64,000 bases of DNA from Microbacteriaceae bacterium. Its GTDB lineage: Bacteria > Actinomycetota > Actinomycetes > Actinomycetales > Microbacteriaceae. Of the stretch, positions 25,440-34,937 are shown one piece after another (positions within the stretch are counted from its first letter, which is position 1; each line of letters begins with the position of its first letter). Where the stretch lies: NCBI GenBank assembly GCA_009780695.1, contig WQZN01000005.1:62001-126000 (forward strand). Direction: 5' to 3'. The translations under genes and the position numbers were made by a program. The notes under the pieces were generated by a model. That model did no database searches. It was not told the origin of the DNA and worked only from the letters and a program-made list of their open reading frames with translations.

Positions 25440-27085
25440 CCACCGAAACCGCCATCGCTGAGACCCCGCGCATCAAGCGCGACGGCTTCTTCGGCCAGGC
25501 CGCCAACTACCTCGACGAGCGCACGAGCATCTCGGGCGTCGTCAAGGAGTTCGGTCGCAAGATCTTCCCCGACCACTGGTCGTTCCTCCTCGGCGAGGTC
25601 GCGCTCTACAGCTTCATCGTCATCCTGCTGACGGGAACGTTCCTGACGTTCTTCTTCCAGGCGTCGATGGCCGAGGTCGTCTACAACGGCGCCTGGGTCC
25701 CGCTCAAGGGCATCCAGATGTCCGCGGCCCTCGACTCGACGCTGCACATCAGCTTCGACATCCGCGGCGGCCTGCTCATGCGCCAGATCCACCACTGGGC
25801 GGCGCTGCTGTTCGTGGCATCCATCGGCCTGCACATGCTCCGCATCTTCTTCACGGGTGCGTTCCGCAAGCCGCGCGAGCTCAACTGGGTCATCGGCTTC
25901 ACGCTGTTCGTCCTGGCCATGGCCGAGGGCTTCACCGGCTACTCGCTCCCCGACGACCTGCTCTCCGGCAACGGTCTGCGCATCATCTCGGGCATGATCG
26001 AGGGCATCCCGCTCGTCGGCACCTGGATCAACTTCCTGCTGTTCGGCGGCGCCTACCCCGGCACCGCGATCGTGGGCCGCCTCTACACGCTGCACATCCT
26101 GCTGCTGCCCGCCTTCGTGCTCGCGTTCATCGCGCTGCACCTGGTGTTCGTGGTCGTGCACAAGCACACCCAGTTCGCCGGTGCGGGCCGCACCCAGCAG
26201 AACGTGGTCGGCTACCCGATCCTCCCCGTCTACGCGGGCAAGGCCGGCGGCTTCTTCTTCATCGTGTTCGGTGTCATCGTCCTGATGGCCTCGCTCTTCA
26301 CGATCAACCCGGTGTGGGAGTACGGCCCCTACGACCCGTCGCCCATCTCCGCGGGCACCCAGCCCGACTGGTACATCGGCTTCGCCGACGGCATGCTCCG
26401 TCTGATGCCGCCGCACCTCGAGACCTACTGGTTCCACCGCACGTGGTCGTGGTTCATCATCATCCCGCTCGTGATCCTGGTCGTGTTCATCGTCCTCGTC
26501 GCGATCTACCCCTTCATCGAGGCGTGGGTCACCGGCGACAAGCGCGAGCACCACATCCTCGACCGCCCGCGCAACGCCGCCACTCGCACCGCCATCGGCG
26601 CAGCCGGCGTGACGTTCTACGCGGCCATGTGGGCAGCGGCCTCGGGCGACCTGATCGCGACGCACTTCAAGTTCTCGATCGAGGGCGTGACGCACACGAT
26701 CCAGACCGCACTCATCGTGGGCCCGATCATCGCCTACTTCGTCACCAAGCGCGTCTGCATCGCGCTGCAGAAGAAGGACCGCGCCATCGCCCTGCACGGC
26801 TACGAGTCGGGCCGCATCGTCCGCCTCCCCGGTGGCGAGTTCATCGAGGTGCACCAGCCCGTCGACGAGTACCAGCGCTGGGAGCTGGTGAGCAACGAGG
26901 GCTACGCGCCGCTCGTCGTGCGCCCCGACTCGCGCGGTCGCATCACCGCCGGCACGCGCTTCCGCGCCGCCATGTCGCGCTGGTTCTTCGAGGACCGTCT
27001 CGCTCCGCTCACGCAGACCGAGATCGAGGCCGCGCAGCACCACGGGCACGGTGACGCCCCCGCTGTCGAGGGCGGCTCGCACTAA
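25436..27085 (+). CDS. qcrB: Cytochrome bc1 complex cytochrome b subunit
   Basis: 549 aa, the actinobacterial form with a C-terminal cytoplasmic extension. The haem-b histidines lie in RQIHHWAALLFVASIGLHML and TLHILLLPAFVLAFIALHLV; the Qo-site PEWY-equivalent reads PDWYIGFADG. The first cytoplasmic part (RIKRDGFFGQAANYLDERTS) is typical. The GTG overlaps the qcrA stop by GTGA. This is the binding site of Q203-type inhibitors in relatives. Confidence 0.97.
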   Translation: MTTETAIAETPRIKRDGFFGQAANYLDERTSISGVVKEFGRKIFPDHWSFLLGEVALYSFIVILLTGTFLTFFFQASMAEVVYNGAWVPLKGIQMSAALDSTLHISFDIRGGLLMRQIHHWAALLFVASIGLHMLRIFFTGAFRKPRELNWVIGFTLFVLAMAEGFTGYSLPDDLLSGNGLRIISGMIEGIPLVGTWINFLLFGGAYPGTAIVGRLYTLHILLLPAFVLAFIALHLVFVVVHKHTQFAGAGRTQQNVVGYPILPVYAGKAGGFFFIVFGVIVLMASLFTINPVWEYGPYDPSPISAGTQPDWYIGFADGMLRLMPPHLETYWFHRTWSWFIIIPLVILVVFIVLVAIYPFIEAWVTGDKREHHILDRPRNAATRTAIGAAGVTFYAAMWAAASGDLIATHFKFSIEGVTHTIQTALIVGPIIAYFVTKRVCIALQKKDRAIALHGYESGRIVRLPGGEFIEVHQPVDEYQRWELVSNEGYAPLVVRPDSRGRITAGTRFRAAMSRWFFEDRLAPLTQTEIEAAQHHGHGDAPAVEGGSH

Positions 27086-27115
27086 GCTCCACGCTCCACC
27101 CGGTTCGGGCATCGC

Positions 27116-27955
27116 ATGACCCTGCAGTCTCTCGCTGCATGGCTGCGGTGCCCGAACTGCGTTGAGGCGCTCGATGTCGTCCAGGATGCCCCGCCCGGCG
27201 TGCTCGGCTGCCCCTCCGGTCACCGCTTCGATGTCAACCGCCGCGGCTACGTCACGCTGCTGCCGCCGCGCTCGCGCGTGGTCGGTGACAGCGCCGGCAT
27301 GCTCGACGCACGCGCCGCGCTCCTCGAGTCGGGCGCCTACGCGCCGATCCGAGATGCCTTGATCGCCGCTGTGCGCCCCGCTGAGCCGCGGAAGCTGCTC
27401 GATTCGGGCACGGGCACCGGCTGGTACCTGCACGGGCTTCTGGATGCCCTCGGCGACGGCGACGGCGCCCGCGCCGTGGCATCCGACCTCTCCCCCGCCG
27501 CCGTCGCGCGGGCCGTCCGCGGCCGTGACGACGTCGACGGACTCGTGGCGGATGTCCATGCGCCGCTCCCCCTGCGTGACGCCGCCTTCGACGCCGTCAC
27601 GGTCGTCTTCGCCCCGCGCAACCCAGCCGAGTTCGCCCGTGTGCTGCGCCCGGGAGGCGTCCTCGCCGTCGTCGTGCCGCGAGCCGAGCACCTCGCCGAG
27701 CTGCGTGCCGTCACCGGCATGCTCGACGTGCCGGAGGGCAAGGCCGGTGCGCTCGGGTCCGCGTTCGCGGAGTGGTTCTCCCCCGCCTCATCGCAGCGGG
27801 TCGGCTACGAGCTCGAGCTGACGCCGGCCCGGGCCCGTCAGCTGCAGGCCATGGGCCCGTCGGCACACCATGTGCAGGATGCCCCGGCTGAGGCATCCGG
27901 ACTGCCCCGCACGGTCACGGTCTCCGTCGACGTCGTCGCCTTCACGCGCCGTTGA
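27116..27955 (+). CDS. 23S rRNA (guanine-N1)-methyltransferase, RlmA family
   Basis: 279 aa. RlmA-type enzymes methylate N1 of a guanine in helix 35 of 23S rRNA. An N-terminal zinc knuckle is visible (LRCPNC, then GCPSGHRFD), followed by the SAM-binding KLLDSGTGTGWYLHGLLDAL and VTVVFAPRNPAEFARVLRPGG. In some actinomycetes the same family gives tylosin or mycinamicin self-resistance (TlrB), so the exact base methylated is uncertain. It lies 30 bp after qcrB on the same strand. Confidence 0.88.
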   Translation: MTLQSLAAWLRCPNCVEALDVVQDAPPGVLGCPSGHRFDVNRRGYVTLLPPRSRVVGDSAGMLDARAALLESGAYAPIRDALIAAVRPAEPRKLLDSGTGTGWYLHGLLDALGDGDGARAVASDLSPAAVARAVRGRDDVDGLVADVHAPLPLRDAAFDAVTVVFAPRNPAEFARVLRPGGVLAVVVPRAEHLAELRAVTGMLDVPEGKAGALGSAFAEWFSPASSQRVGYELELTPARARQLQAMGPSAHHVQDAPAEASGLPRTVTVSVDVVAFTRR

Positions 27956-28150
27956 CGCCGGAACTCCGCCGTCAACGGCTGGGCTCCGCCGGTCGTCGCT
28001 CGCGCATAGTGCTGCCATGGCCGACTGTGCACAGTTGATGACCGGGGAGCGCTCACGCCACGCGAGTCGGCATCACTGCACAGTGTGCGCGTCACCGACT
28101 GTGCGGAAGTGACGACCGTGCGCTACGCGAGACCTGTGCGACATCGGCAC
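27956..28150. repeat. Intergenic region with repeated dyads
   Basis: Between the convergent methyltransferase and ctaF genes. CGACTGTGC...TGA.GACCG occurs twice in direct orientation (28022-28044 and 28096-28118, about 5 mismatches), the first including the 12-bp palindrome ACTGTGCACAGT. An inverted, slightly shifted copy lies around 28068-28090. No gene is supported here. Confidence 0.5.
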
Positions 28151-28155
28151 ACGCG

Positions 28156-28189
28156 AAAGCGCCCCTCCGCCGAAGCGGAGGGGCGCTTT
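28156..28189 (-). terminator. Terminator of the ctaCDF operon
   Basis: A 15-bp GC-rich stem (28156-28170 with 28175-28189) and a 4-nt loop, 12 bp after the ctaF stop. Both ends are AAA/TTT, so it can act in both directions for the convergent genes. Confidence 0.9.
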
Positions 28190-28201
28190 ACGTCGTGAGA
28201 C

Positions 28202-28621
28202 TCAGCGGGCGAAGTTGCCGCGGTAGTACTCGTAGACCCAGCCGACGAGCGCGACGAGCAGGATCGGGACGCCGATGAAGGCGATCCAGAAGCCGACCGC
28301 GAGGCCGAGCGCCATGATCGCGACCGCGCCGCCGAGGAAGAACGGCCACCAGCTCCACGGGCTGAAGTGACCCATCTCGGGGTCGGCGTCGTCGATGTTC
28401 GCGTCGAGACGGTCCTCGGGGAGCAGCCCGCCGAAGCCCTTGGCCGTGCGCCCCAGGAAGAACCCGAGGAACACGCCGAGCAGCGCCGAGAGCGTCAGGG
28501 CGACCGTGCCGACCCACTCGATGTGGCCGTCGTAGTAGATCCACGACCAGATCGAATAGGTCGCCGCCATCAGGCCGAAGAAGGCGGCCGTGATCCAGAA
28601 GATGATCGAGTTTGCGCGCAT
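28202..28621 (-). CDS. ctaF: Cytochrome c oxidase subunit IV (actinobacterial CtaF)
   Basis: 139 aa with four membrane helices (for example IIFWITAAFFGLMAATYSIW and GVPILLVALVGWVYEYYRG) and the conserved loop HFSPWSWWPFFLG. This small subunit is specific to actinobacterial aa3 oxidases. It directly follows ctaD. Confidence 0.95.
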   Translation of the reverse strand: MRANSIIFWITAAFFGLMAATYSIWSWIYYDGHIEWVGTVALTLSALLGVFLGFFLGRTAKGFGGLLPEDRLDANIDDADPEMGHFSPWSWWPFFLGGAVAIMALGLAVGFWIAFIGVPILLVALVGWVYEYYRGNFAR

Positions 28622-28627
28622 TGGCTG

Positions 28628-30319
28628 TTAGCTCACCTTCTCGGCGACGACGACGGTGGACGGGGCGGGCTCGACGATGCCCGAGACCTCGGGGTGGTTC
28701 AGATCGAACGCCGGCGACTCCGAACGGATGCGCGGGATCGAGGTGAAGTTGTGGCGCGGCGGCGGGCAGCTGGTCGCCCACTCGAGCGAGCGGCCGTAGC
28801 CCCACGGGTCGTTCACGGTCACCTTGGGCGCGTGGCGCGCGGTGATGTAGACGTTCAGCAGGAACGGGATCATCGAGACCGCGATCGTCATGGCGCCGAT
28901 GGTCGAGAGCTGGTTCATCCACGTGAAGCCGTCGGATGCCGCGTAGGTGTAGTAACGGCGCGGCATGCCGATGACGCCCAGCCAGTGCTGGATGAGGAAC
29001 GTGGTGTGGAAGCCGATGAACAGCAGCCAGAAGTGCCAGACGCCGAGCTTCTCGTTCAGCATCTTGCCGGTCCACTTGGGCCACCAGAAGTAGAAGCCCG
29101 AGAACATCGCGAAGACGACGGTGCCGAAGACGACGTAGTGGAAGTGCGCGACGACGAAGTACGAGTCGGACACGTGGAAGTCGAGCGGCGGGCTCGCGAG
29201 GATGACGCCCGTCAGGCCACCGAAGGTGAAGGTGACGAGGAAGCCGATCGCGAACAGCATGGGCGACTCGAAGGTGAGCGAGCCGCGCCACATGGTGCCG
29301 ACCCAGTTGAAGATCTTCACGCCGGTCGGGACAGCGATGAGCATCGTCATCAGCGAGAAGAACGGCAGCAGGACCGCGCCGGTGACGTACATGTGGTGGG
29401 CCCACACCGAGACCGACAGGGCAGCGATCGAGATGGTCGCGTAGATCAGGGTCTTGTAGCCGAAGATCGGCTTGCGGCTGAAGACCGGGAACACCTCGGA
29501 GACGATGCCGAAGAACGGCAGCGCGATGATGTACACCTCGGGGTGGCCGAAGAACCAGAACAGGTGCTGCCAGAGCAGGGCGCCGCCGTTGGCCGCGTCG
29601 AAGATGTGCGCGCCGAAGACGCGGTCGGCGCCGGCGCCGAAGATCGCGGCGGCGAGGACGGGGAACGCGAGCAGGACCAGGATCGACGTCACCAGGGTGT
29701 TCCAGGTGAAGATCGGCAGACGGAACATCGTCATACCCGGGGCGCGCAGCGTGATGATCGTCGTGATGAAGTTCACCGCGCCGAGGATCGTGCCGAAGCC
29801 CGAGATGCCGAGGCCGAAGAACCACATGTTCCCGCCGAGGCCCGGTGAGAACGTCGAGTTCGCGAGCGGCTGATAGGCGAACCAGCCGAAGCTCGCCGCA
29901 CCCTGCGGGGTGAGGAAGCCGAGCACCGCGATCAGCGAGCCGAAGTTGTAGAGCCAGTACGCGAAGGCGTTGAGGCGCGGGAACGCGACGTCGGGGGCGC
30001 CGATCTGCAGCGGCATGAGCGCGTTCGCGAAGCCGGCGAAGAGCGGGGTCGCGAACATCAGCAGCATGATCGTGCCGTGCATCGTGAACAGCTGGTTGTA
30101 CTGCTCACGGGTGGGCACGACGTCGAGGCCGGGCTCGAAGAGCTGCGCGCGGATGATGAGGGCCATCACGCCGCCGATGCAGAAGTAGACGAACGACGTG
30201 ATCAGGTACATGTACGCGATCGTCTTGTGGTCCGTCGAGGTGATCCAGTTGACGAGGATGTTGCCCTTACGTTCGAAGTTGTTCTTCGCGTAAGGCAGCG
30301 CGGCAGGTGCAGAAGTCAT
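28628..30319 (-). CDS. ctaD: Cytochrome c oxidase subunit I
   Basis: 563 aa, twelve membrane helices. It reduces O2 at the haem a3-CuB centre while pumping protons. CuB/haem ligands are in [20 protein letters not shown] (the HPEVY His-Tyr pair), [10 protein letters not shown] (HH) and [10 protein letters not shown]. The N-terminal [20 protein letters not shown] is diagnostic. It sits between ctaC and ctaF in one operon. Confidence 0.98.
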   Translation of the reverse strand: MTSAPAALPYAKNNFERKGNILVNWITSTDHKTIAYMYLITSFVYFCIGGVMALIIRAQLFEPGLDVVPTREQYNQLFTMHGTIMLLMFATPLFAGFANALMPLQIGAPDVAFPRLNAFAYWLYNFGSLIAVLGFLTPQGAASFGWFAYQPLANSTFSPGLGGNMWFFGLGISGFGTILGAVNFITTIITLRAPGMTMFRLPIFTWNTLVTSILVLLAFPVLAAAIFGAGADRVFGAHIFDAANGGALLWQHLFWFFGHPEVYIIALPFFGIVSEVFPVFSRKPIFGYKTLIYATISIAALSVSVWAHHMYVTGAVLLPFFSLMTMLIAVPTGVKIFNWVGTMWRGSLTFESPMLFAIGFLVTFTFGGLTGVILASPPLDFHVSDSYFVVAHFHYVVFGTVVFAMFSGFYFWWPKWTGKMLNEKLGVWHFWLLFIGFHTTFLIQHWLGVIGMPRRYYTYAASDGFTWMNQLSTIGAMTIAVSMIPFLLNVYITARHAPKVTVNDPWGYGRSLEWATSCPPPRHNFTSIPRIRSESPAFDLNHPEVSGIVEPAPSTVVVAEKVS

Positions 30320-30331
30320 TGTCGTTCTCGC

Positions 30332-31240
30332 CTAGTTCGTCTTGTTGCTGGTCTCGTCGGACGACGTGCCGTTGCCGGGCAGGTTCAGGTTGCGGTTGAC
30401 CTCGTCACCGAGCGAACCGACGTAGCCCTGCGCCTTGAGATCGGCGATGTGCGCGTCGTAGTCGGCCTTCGAGACGACCTTGACGCGGAACAGCATCGCC
30501 GAGTGGTACTCGCCGCACAGCTCGGCGCAGTCGCCGTTGTAGGTGCCGATGCGGGTCGGGGTAACGTACATGTGGTTGACGTGACCCGGGATGACGTCCT
30601 TCTTGTAGAGGAAGGCCGGGACCCAGAACGAGTGGATGACGTCGCGCGACTTGAGCGTGATGTCGATCTTCTCGTCGACGGGCAGGTAGAGGGTCGGCAG
30701 CTCGGACTCGACGATGTCGCCCTGCGTGTTCGGCTGAGCGGCGTCGTTGGCCTTCTGCGCCTGGATGCCCGGGTCGTACGCGCCGGACGTGGTGTAGTCC
30801 CAGTCCCACGCCCACTGCTTGCCGTACACGGTGATCTGCAGGTCGGGGTGCGCGTAGGGCTTCTCGATCGCGTCCTGGTCCTGAGCGGTGAAGGCGAAGA
30901 AGCCGATGATCAGGATGAAGGGGACGATCGTGTAGAAGATCTCGATCGGCATGTTGTAGCGCAGCTGCACCGGAAGGCCGGTCTGGCCCTTGCGGCGGCG
31001 GTACACGACGACGCACCAGATGATGAGCGCCCACACGATGATGCCGACGATGAGCAGGACGATCCAGCTCGTCACCCAGAGGCCGGAGACACGGCTCGTC
31101 ATGGTGGTGACGTCCTTCTCCCCTGCGATGAAGCCGGGAAGGTAACCGTGAAGCTGCTGCGTGGAACAGCCTGCCAGTACCAGGGTGAGCGCTGCTGCGA
31201 TCGGGATCGCGGCCCATCGGAGACGACGAGTGTGACGCAC
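30332..31240 (-). CDS. ctaC: Cytochrome c oxidase subunit II
   Basis: 302 aa. An N-terminal lipoprotein signal ends in a lipobox (LVLAGC); two membrane helices follow, then the cupredoxin domain with the CuA site CAELCGEYHSAM and upstream His in DVIHSFWVPAFLYKKD. It accepts electrons from QcrC. A GTG start follows AAAGG. A TAGGCT hexamer at 31280-31285 (minus strand) is the likely -10 of the operon. Confidence 0.97.
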   Translation of the reverse strand: MRHTRRLRWAAIPIAAALTLVLAGCSTQQLHGYLPGFIAGEKDVTTMTSRVSGLWVTSWIVLLIVGIIVWALIIWCVVVYRRRKGQTGLPVQLRYNMPIEIFYTIVPFILIIGFFAFTAQDQDAIEKPYAHPDLQITVYGKQWAWDWDYTTSGAYDPGIQAQKANDAAQPNTQGDIVESELPTLYLPVDEKIDITLKSRDVIHSFWVPAFLYKKDVIPGHVNHMYVTPTRIGTYNGDCAELCGEYHSAMLFRVKVVSKADYDAHIADLKAQGYVGSLGDEVNRNLNLPGNGTSSDETSNKTN

Positions 31241-31279
31241 CGGTGACCTTTCGTGTGGAACGTTGGGGGACCTTCGCCT

Positions 31280-31285
31280 AGCCTA
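31280..31285 (-). promoter_or_regulatory. Putative -10 (TAGGCT) of ctaCDF
   Basis: TAGGCT about 40 nt upstream of the ctaC GTG, leaving room for a short leader with the ribosome binding site. No clear -35 at 17 bp. Confidence 0.35.
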
Positions 31286-31353
31286 GCGCGCGGACAAGGC
31301 GGGTCCGATGCCACTAGAGTGTCGCGTCGCTCGCGAAACGGGGACTTAATCGC

Positions 31354-31383
31354 GTTCAGGCCGCCCCGGAGGGCGGCCTGAAC
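31354..31383 (-). terminator. Hairpin terminator after the erpA-like gene
   Basis: A 13-bp perfect stem GTTCAGGCCGCCC / GGGCGGCCTGAAC with loop CGGA, about 44 bp after the erpA-like stop. There is no U-tract, as is common for actinobacterial terminators. Confidence 0.75.
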
Positions 31384-31426
31384 GGAGATTCAGCTGTGTT
31401 GCGCGGGGCAACGCCCGCGCGGCGGC

Positions 31427-31795
31427 TCAGTGGAAGCTGTCGCCGCAGGCGCAGGAGCCCTGCGCGTTCGGGTTGTCGATCGTGAAGCCCTGCTTCTGGA
31501 TCGTGTCCTCGAAGTCGATGGTCGCGCCGTCGAGGTACGGCTGGCTCATCTTGTCGACGATGACCTCGACGCCGTCGCCGAACTCCACGACGCCGTCGCC
31601 GTCGAGCATGCGCTCGTCGAAGTACAGCTGGTAGATGAGGCCGGAGCAGCCGCCGGGCTGAACGGCGAGGCGCAGGCGCAGGTCCTCACGGCCTTCCTGC
31701 ACGAGCAGGCTCTTCACCTTGCCCGCCGCGGTGTCGGTGAGCAGGACGCCATGCGCCTTCTCAGCGGTCTGCGGGGCAATTGCGGTGTCGGTCAC
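31427..31795 (-). CDS. erpA: HesB/IscA/ErpA family iron-sulfur carrier
   Basis: 122 aa. A-type carrier that delivers Fe-S clusters to target proteins such as the neighbouring Rieske subunit. All three cysteines are present: GGCSGLIY and the C-terminal CACGDSF. The GTG start follows AAGGAG at 6 nt. It is divergent in function but on the same strand as the oxidase genes, separated by a terminator. Confidence 0.93.
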   Translation of the reverse strand: MTDTAIAPQTAEKAHGVLLTDTAAGKVKSLLVQEGREDLRLRLAVQPGGCSGLIYQLYFDERMLDGDGVVEFGDGVEVIVDKMSQPYLDGATIDFEDTIQKQGFTIDNPNAQGSCACGDSFH

Positions 31796-31871
31796 ACCGA
31801 TCTCCTTCCGGACGGAACTCCGCTCAGTGTAAGCACGGACGCTGGATTTCTCACGAGTCGCGGCGCGCGGT

Positions 31872-33287
31872 TCACGCGGCCGGCCCCCGCTCGTTGAGGC
31901 GGGCCAGCAGCAGCGCCTCGGCGAGGATCGCGCGCTTGAACACTCCGAGGTGCAGCGACTCGTTCGGGCTGTGCGCCCGGGTGTCCGGGTCCTCCACGCC
32001 GGTGACGAGGATCTGCGCGTCCGGGAACACCCGCACGAGGTCGGCGATGAACGGGATGCTGCCGCCGATGCCGGCCTCCACCGGGGCCGTGCCCCAGGCA
32101 TCCGCCATCGCCTGCTTCGTCTCCTGCACGGCCCAGCCGCTCGTGTCCACGAGGAAGGGGTCGCCGCCCTCGAAGTCGTGGAAGTCGAGGTTCGCGCCGA
32201 AGGGGGCGTTCGCGCGCAGGTGCGCGAGCAGCGCGTCCCGCGCCGCGTCCGAGGTCTGACCCGGGGCGACGCGCATGCTGATGCGCACGGTGGCCTGCGG
32301 CACGAGCGTGTTCGACGCGTTCGCGATCGAGGGCGCGTCGATGCCGGTGACGGTGATGGACGGCTGGAACCAGAGGCGGCTGAGGACGGAGCCCGCCCCG
32401 ATCGCGCTCACGCCGGGCTTGAAGGCGGCGGATGCCGCGAGCTCGGCCTCGTCGAACGCGGGGGTCTCGGCGTCATGGCTCGTGAGCCCCGGCACGGCGA
32501 CCGAGCCCTTCTCGTCCCACAGCGTCGACAGCAGCTTGATCGTCGCGAGCATCGCGTCCGGGGCGGCGCCGCCCCACATGCCCGAGTGCGAGGCGTGCTC
32601 GAGCGTCGAGACGGTCATGTTGAACGCGCACGCGCCGCGCAGGGCGACGGTCAGGTTGGGGGTGTCGACGTCCCAGTTGTCGCTGTCCGCGACGATGATC
32701 AGGTCGGCGGCGAGGGCGTCGCGGTTGTCCTCGAGGAAGTGCACGAAGGAATGCGAGCCGTGCTCCTCCTCCCCCTCGATGAAGACCGCGAGGCCGACCT
32801 CGAGGTCGGCCGTGGTCGCGGCCAGCGCGCGGATCGCGGCGACGTGCGCCATGACGCCCGCCTTGTCGTCGGCGGCGCCGCGGCCGTAGAGGCGGTCGCC
32901 CTTCACGGTCGGGTCGAAGGGGTTCGTCTCCCAGCCTGCCTCGTCGCCCTGCGGCTGCACGTCGTGGTGCGCGTAGAGCAGCACGGTCGGCCGGCCGTTT
33001 CGCGCGGCGCGCGTGGCCAGAACGGCGGGATGCCCCAGCTCGCCCTCGGGGAAGCCCGCCTTCTGCGCGCGCTTCACCTCGACCGCGTCGAAGACACCGG
33101 TGCCGGTGAGCAATGCGGCGACGGCGTCCGCGCTCTGCGCGACATGCGCCGGGTCGAAGGCCGGCCACGAGACCGAGGGAATGCGGACCAGGTCGCCCAG
33201 ATCGGCGACGGCCGCAGGCATCCCGCCGACCACCGCCTCCGCGACGAGTCGATCCAACGGGGAAGCTGAGGAGGCGGCATCCGTCAT
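31872..33287 (-). CDS. M20 family dipeptidase
   Basis: 471 aa. Zinc metallopeptidase with a lid domain; it probably cleaves dipeptides or carnosine-like substrates. Metal ligands and catalytic residues are visible as LLYAHHDVQP, GRGAADDKAG, IEGEEEHGS and VADSDNWD; the dimerisation domain spans about 220-370. The start is set by the leaderless pattern just upstream and by the family N-terminus (LGDLVRIPSVSW). Confidence 0.93.
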   Translation of the reverse strand: MTDAASSASPLDRLVAEAVVGGMPAAVADLGDLVRIPSVSWPAFDPAHVAQSADAVAALLTGTGVFDAVEVKRAQKAGFPEGELGHPAVLATRAARNGRPTVLLYAHHDVQPQGDEAGWETNPFDPTVKGDRLYGRGAADDKAGVMAHVAAIRALAATTADLEVGLAVFIEGEEEHGSHSFVHFLEDNRDALAADLIIVADSDNWDVDTPNLTVALRGACAFNMTVSTLEHASHSGMWGGAAPDAMLATIKLLSTLWDEKGSVAVPGLTSHDAETPAFDEAELAASAAFKPGVSAIGAGSVLSRLWFQPSITVTGIDAPSIANASNTLVPQATVRISMRVAPGQTSDAARDALLAHLRANAPFGANLDFHDFEGGDPFLVDTSGWAVQETKQAMADAWGTAPVEAGIGGSIPFIADLVRVFPDAQILVTGVEDPDTRAHSPNESLHLGVFKRAILAEALLLARLNERGPAA

Positions 33288-33294
33288 GCGGCTA

Positions 33295-33300
33295 AGCTTA
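33295..33300 (-). promoter_or_regulatory. Putative -10 (TAAGCT) of the dipeptidase gene
   Basis: TAAGCT is 7 nt before the ATG. The local TAAGCTTA is palindromic and can offer a -10 to the divergent DUF3043 gene as well. Confidence 0.4.
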
Positions 33301-33327
33301 ATCAGATCGCCGAAAACGAGGATTGCC

Positions 33328-33927
33328 GTGTTCAACCGCTCCAAGAACCAGCCGGCCACCGACGCCAACGACGCCGCGAAACAGCAGGCTGAGGCCGTGT
33401 CGTCCGGCGCCAAGGGCCGCGCGACCCCGAGTCGCAAAGAGCGCGAGGCGGCGAACCGCCGCCCGCTCGTGCCGGCCGACCGCAAGGCCGCCCGGTCCGT
33501 CGACCGCGAGCGCCTGCGCACCGAGCGCGAGAAGCAGCAGGCCGGCCTCGCCGCGGGCGACGAGCGCTATCTGCCCGCGCGCGACAAGGGCCCGCAGAAG
33601 CGCTACGCGCGCGACTTCGTCGACGCCCGCTGGACGGTCGGCGAGTTCATGATGCCGGTCGTCGTGGTGCTGCTGTTCGGCACGATGTTCGTGCAGAGCG
33701 CTCTGCCGGCGACCGTCTCGTCCTACGTGATCTTCATCACATACGGCTTCATCCTGCTCACCGCGCTCGACTGCGTCGTGATCGGCTTCCAGCTCAGGAA
33801 GCGTCTCGTCGCCAAGTTCGGCTCCGCTGACCGCGGCCTGCGCTGGTACGCCACGATGCGCGCCATCCAGATGCGCTTCATGCGCATGCCCAAGCCGCAG
33901 AGCAAGCGCGGCGAGTTCCCGGCGTGA
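33328..33927 (+). CDS. DUF3043 membrane protein
   Basis: 199 aa from GTG. A long charged cytoplasmic N-terminus (about 1-105, with RKEREAANRRPLVPADRKAA) precedes two membrane helices (FMMPVVVVLLFGTMFVQSAL and VSSYVIFITYGFILLTALDC) and a basic tail. DUF3043 proteins are conserved in actinobacteria next to this M20 peptidase; the function is unknown. It overlaps the next gene by GTGA. Confidence 0.85.
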   Translation: MFNRSKNQPATDANDAAKQQAEAVSSGAKGRATPSRKEREAANRRPLVPADRKAARSVDRERLRTEREKQQAGLAAGDERYLPARDKGPQKRYARDFVDARWTVGEFMMPVVVVLLFGTMFVQSALPATVSSYVIFITYGFILLTALDCVVIGFQLRKRLVAKFGSADRGLRWYATMRAIQMRFMRMPKPQSKRGEFPA

Positions 33928-34937
33928 CGATCGTCGCGTCCGCCGACGGCTCGGCGCTCGGCAACCCCGGGCCGGCCGGGTGGGCGTGGTACGTCGACGA
34001 CGCCTGCTGGGCCGCGGGCGGCTGGCCCCACGGCACCAACAACCAGGGCGAGCTGCAGGCGGTCATCGACCTGCTCGAGCAGACCGCCGCGGCGGGCCTC
34101 GCGGGCGAGCCGCTGAAGGTGCTGTGCGACAGCCAGTACGTCATCAACACCGTGACGAAGTGGATGCCCGGCTGGAAGCGCAAGGGCTGGCGCAAGGCCG
34201 ACGGGTCCCCCGTGCTGAACCTCGAGTTCGTGCAGCGGCTCGATGAGCTCGTCACCGGCCGCCAAGTCGCGTTCGAATGGGTCAAGGGCCACGCCGGCAA
34301 CCGCATGAACGAGGCCGCCGACGCGCGCGCCCGGGCCGTCGCGACCGCGTTCCAACAGAAGCGCGCGGTGCCGGCCGGGCCCGGGTGGACGCGGGGCGGT
34401 GCCGTGGCGGATGCTGTCGGCCGGCTCGATCCGGCGACCTCGGCCGGGGCATCCTCGAATGCTCCCGCCACGCCGCTCACGGCAGTCGCGCCCGCCGCTG
34501 CGGCACCTGCTGCCGCCACCGGCCCCGCGACGCGCGACCTGGTCGGACAGGCGGCGATGCCGTCGCTCTTCGACGACCTGGAGACGCCGATCGAGTCCGA
34601 TGAGGACGCCGTCGTGCGGCTCGAGAAGTCGCTGCTCACGGTCGAGGTGCGGCGGGATGCCTCGCGCCTCGCCGAGTTGCTGCACCCCGACTTCGAGGAG
34701 ATCGGCGCGTCGGGTCGCCTCTGGGACCGCGAGACGACGATCCAGGCGCTTGCGTCCGAGCCCGAGTCCGGTGCCGAGGTCGTCGGCGCCCCCGCGGCGT
34801 CGCGCGTGGCGTCCGACGCACTGCTCGTCGTGTTCGAGACGACCGGGCCGCGCGGCGCCGCACGGCGTTCGTCGCTGTGGGTGCGCACGGGCTCGGGTTG
34901 GCGGCTGCGGTTCCACCAGGGCACGCCGCTCGACTGA
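33924..34937 (+). CDS. RNase HI fused to a DUF4440/NTF2-like domain
   Basis: 337 aa. Residues 1-145 are RNase HI, which cuts RNA in RNA-DNA hybrids: Asp8 (ASADGSALGNPGP), Glu43 (NNQGELQA), Asp69 (LCDSQY), His123 and Asp133 (KGHAGNRMNEAADARA) complete the DEDD site. An Ala/Pro-rich linker (about 150-210) leads to a C-terminal domain (about 220-337; LEKSLLTVEVRRDASRLAEL, LHPDFEEIGASGRLWDR) of the DUF4440/SnoaL-like NTF2 fold. The fusion is unusual; stand-alone RNase HI is about 150 aa. Confidence 0.88.
   Translation: MTIVASADGSALGNPGPAGWAWYVDDACWAAGGWPHGTNNQGELQAVIDLLEQTAAAGLAGEPLKVLCDSQYVINTVTKWMPGWKRKGWRKADGSPVLNLEFVQRLDELVTGRQVAFEWVKGHAGNRMNEAADARARAVATAFQQKRAVPAGPGWTRGGAVADAVGRLDPATSAGASSNAPATPLTAVAPAAAAPAAATGPATRDLVGQAAMPSLFDDLETPIESDEDAVVRLEKSLLTVEVRRDASRLAELLHPDFEEIGASGRLWDRETTIQALASEPESGAEVVGAPAASRVASDALLVVFETTGPRGAARRSSLWVRTGSGWRLRFHQGTPLD

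Noticed and set aside
25373..27691. A 772-codon minus-strand frame opposite qcrB and the methyltransferase
   Set aside because: Charged low-complexity shadow; the opposite strand encodes cytochrome b with all haem ligands.
31241..31426. tRNA or small RNA gene before ctaC
   Set aside because: The only structure is a simple 13-bp hairpin that fits a terminator; no cloverleaf can be drawn.
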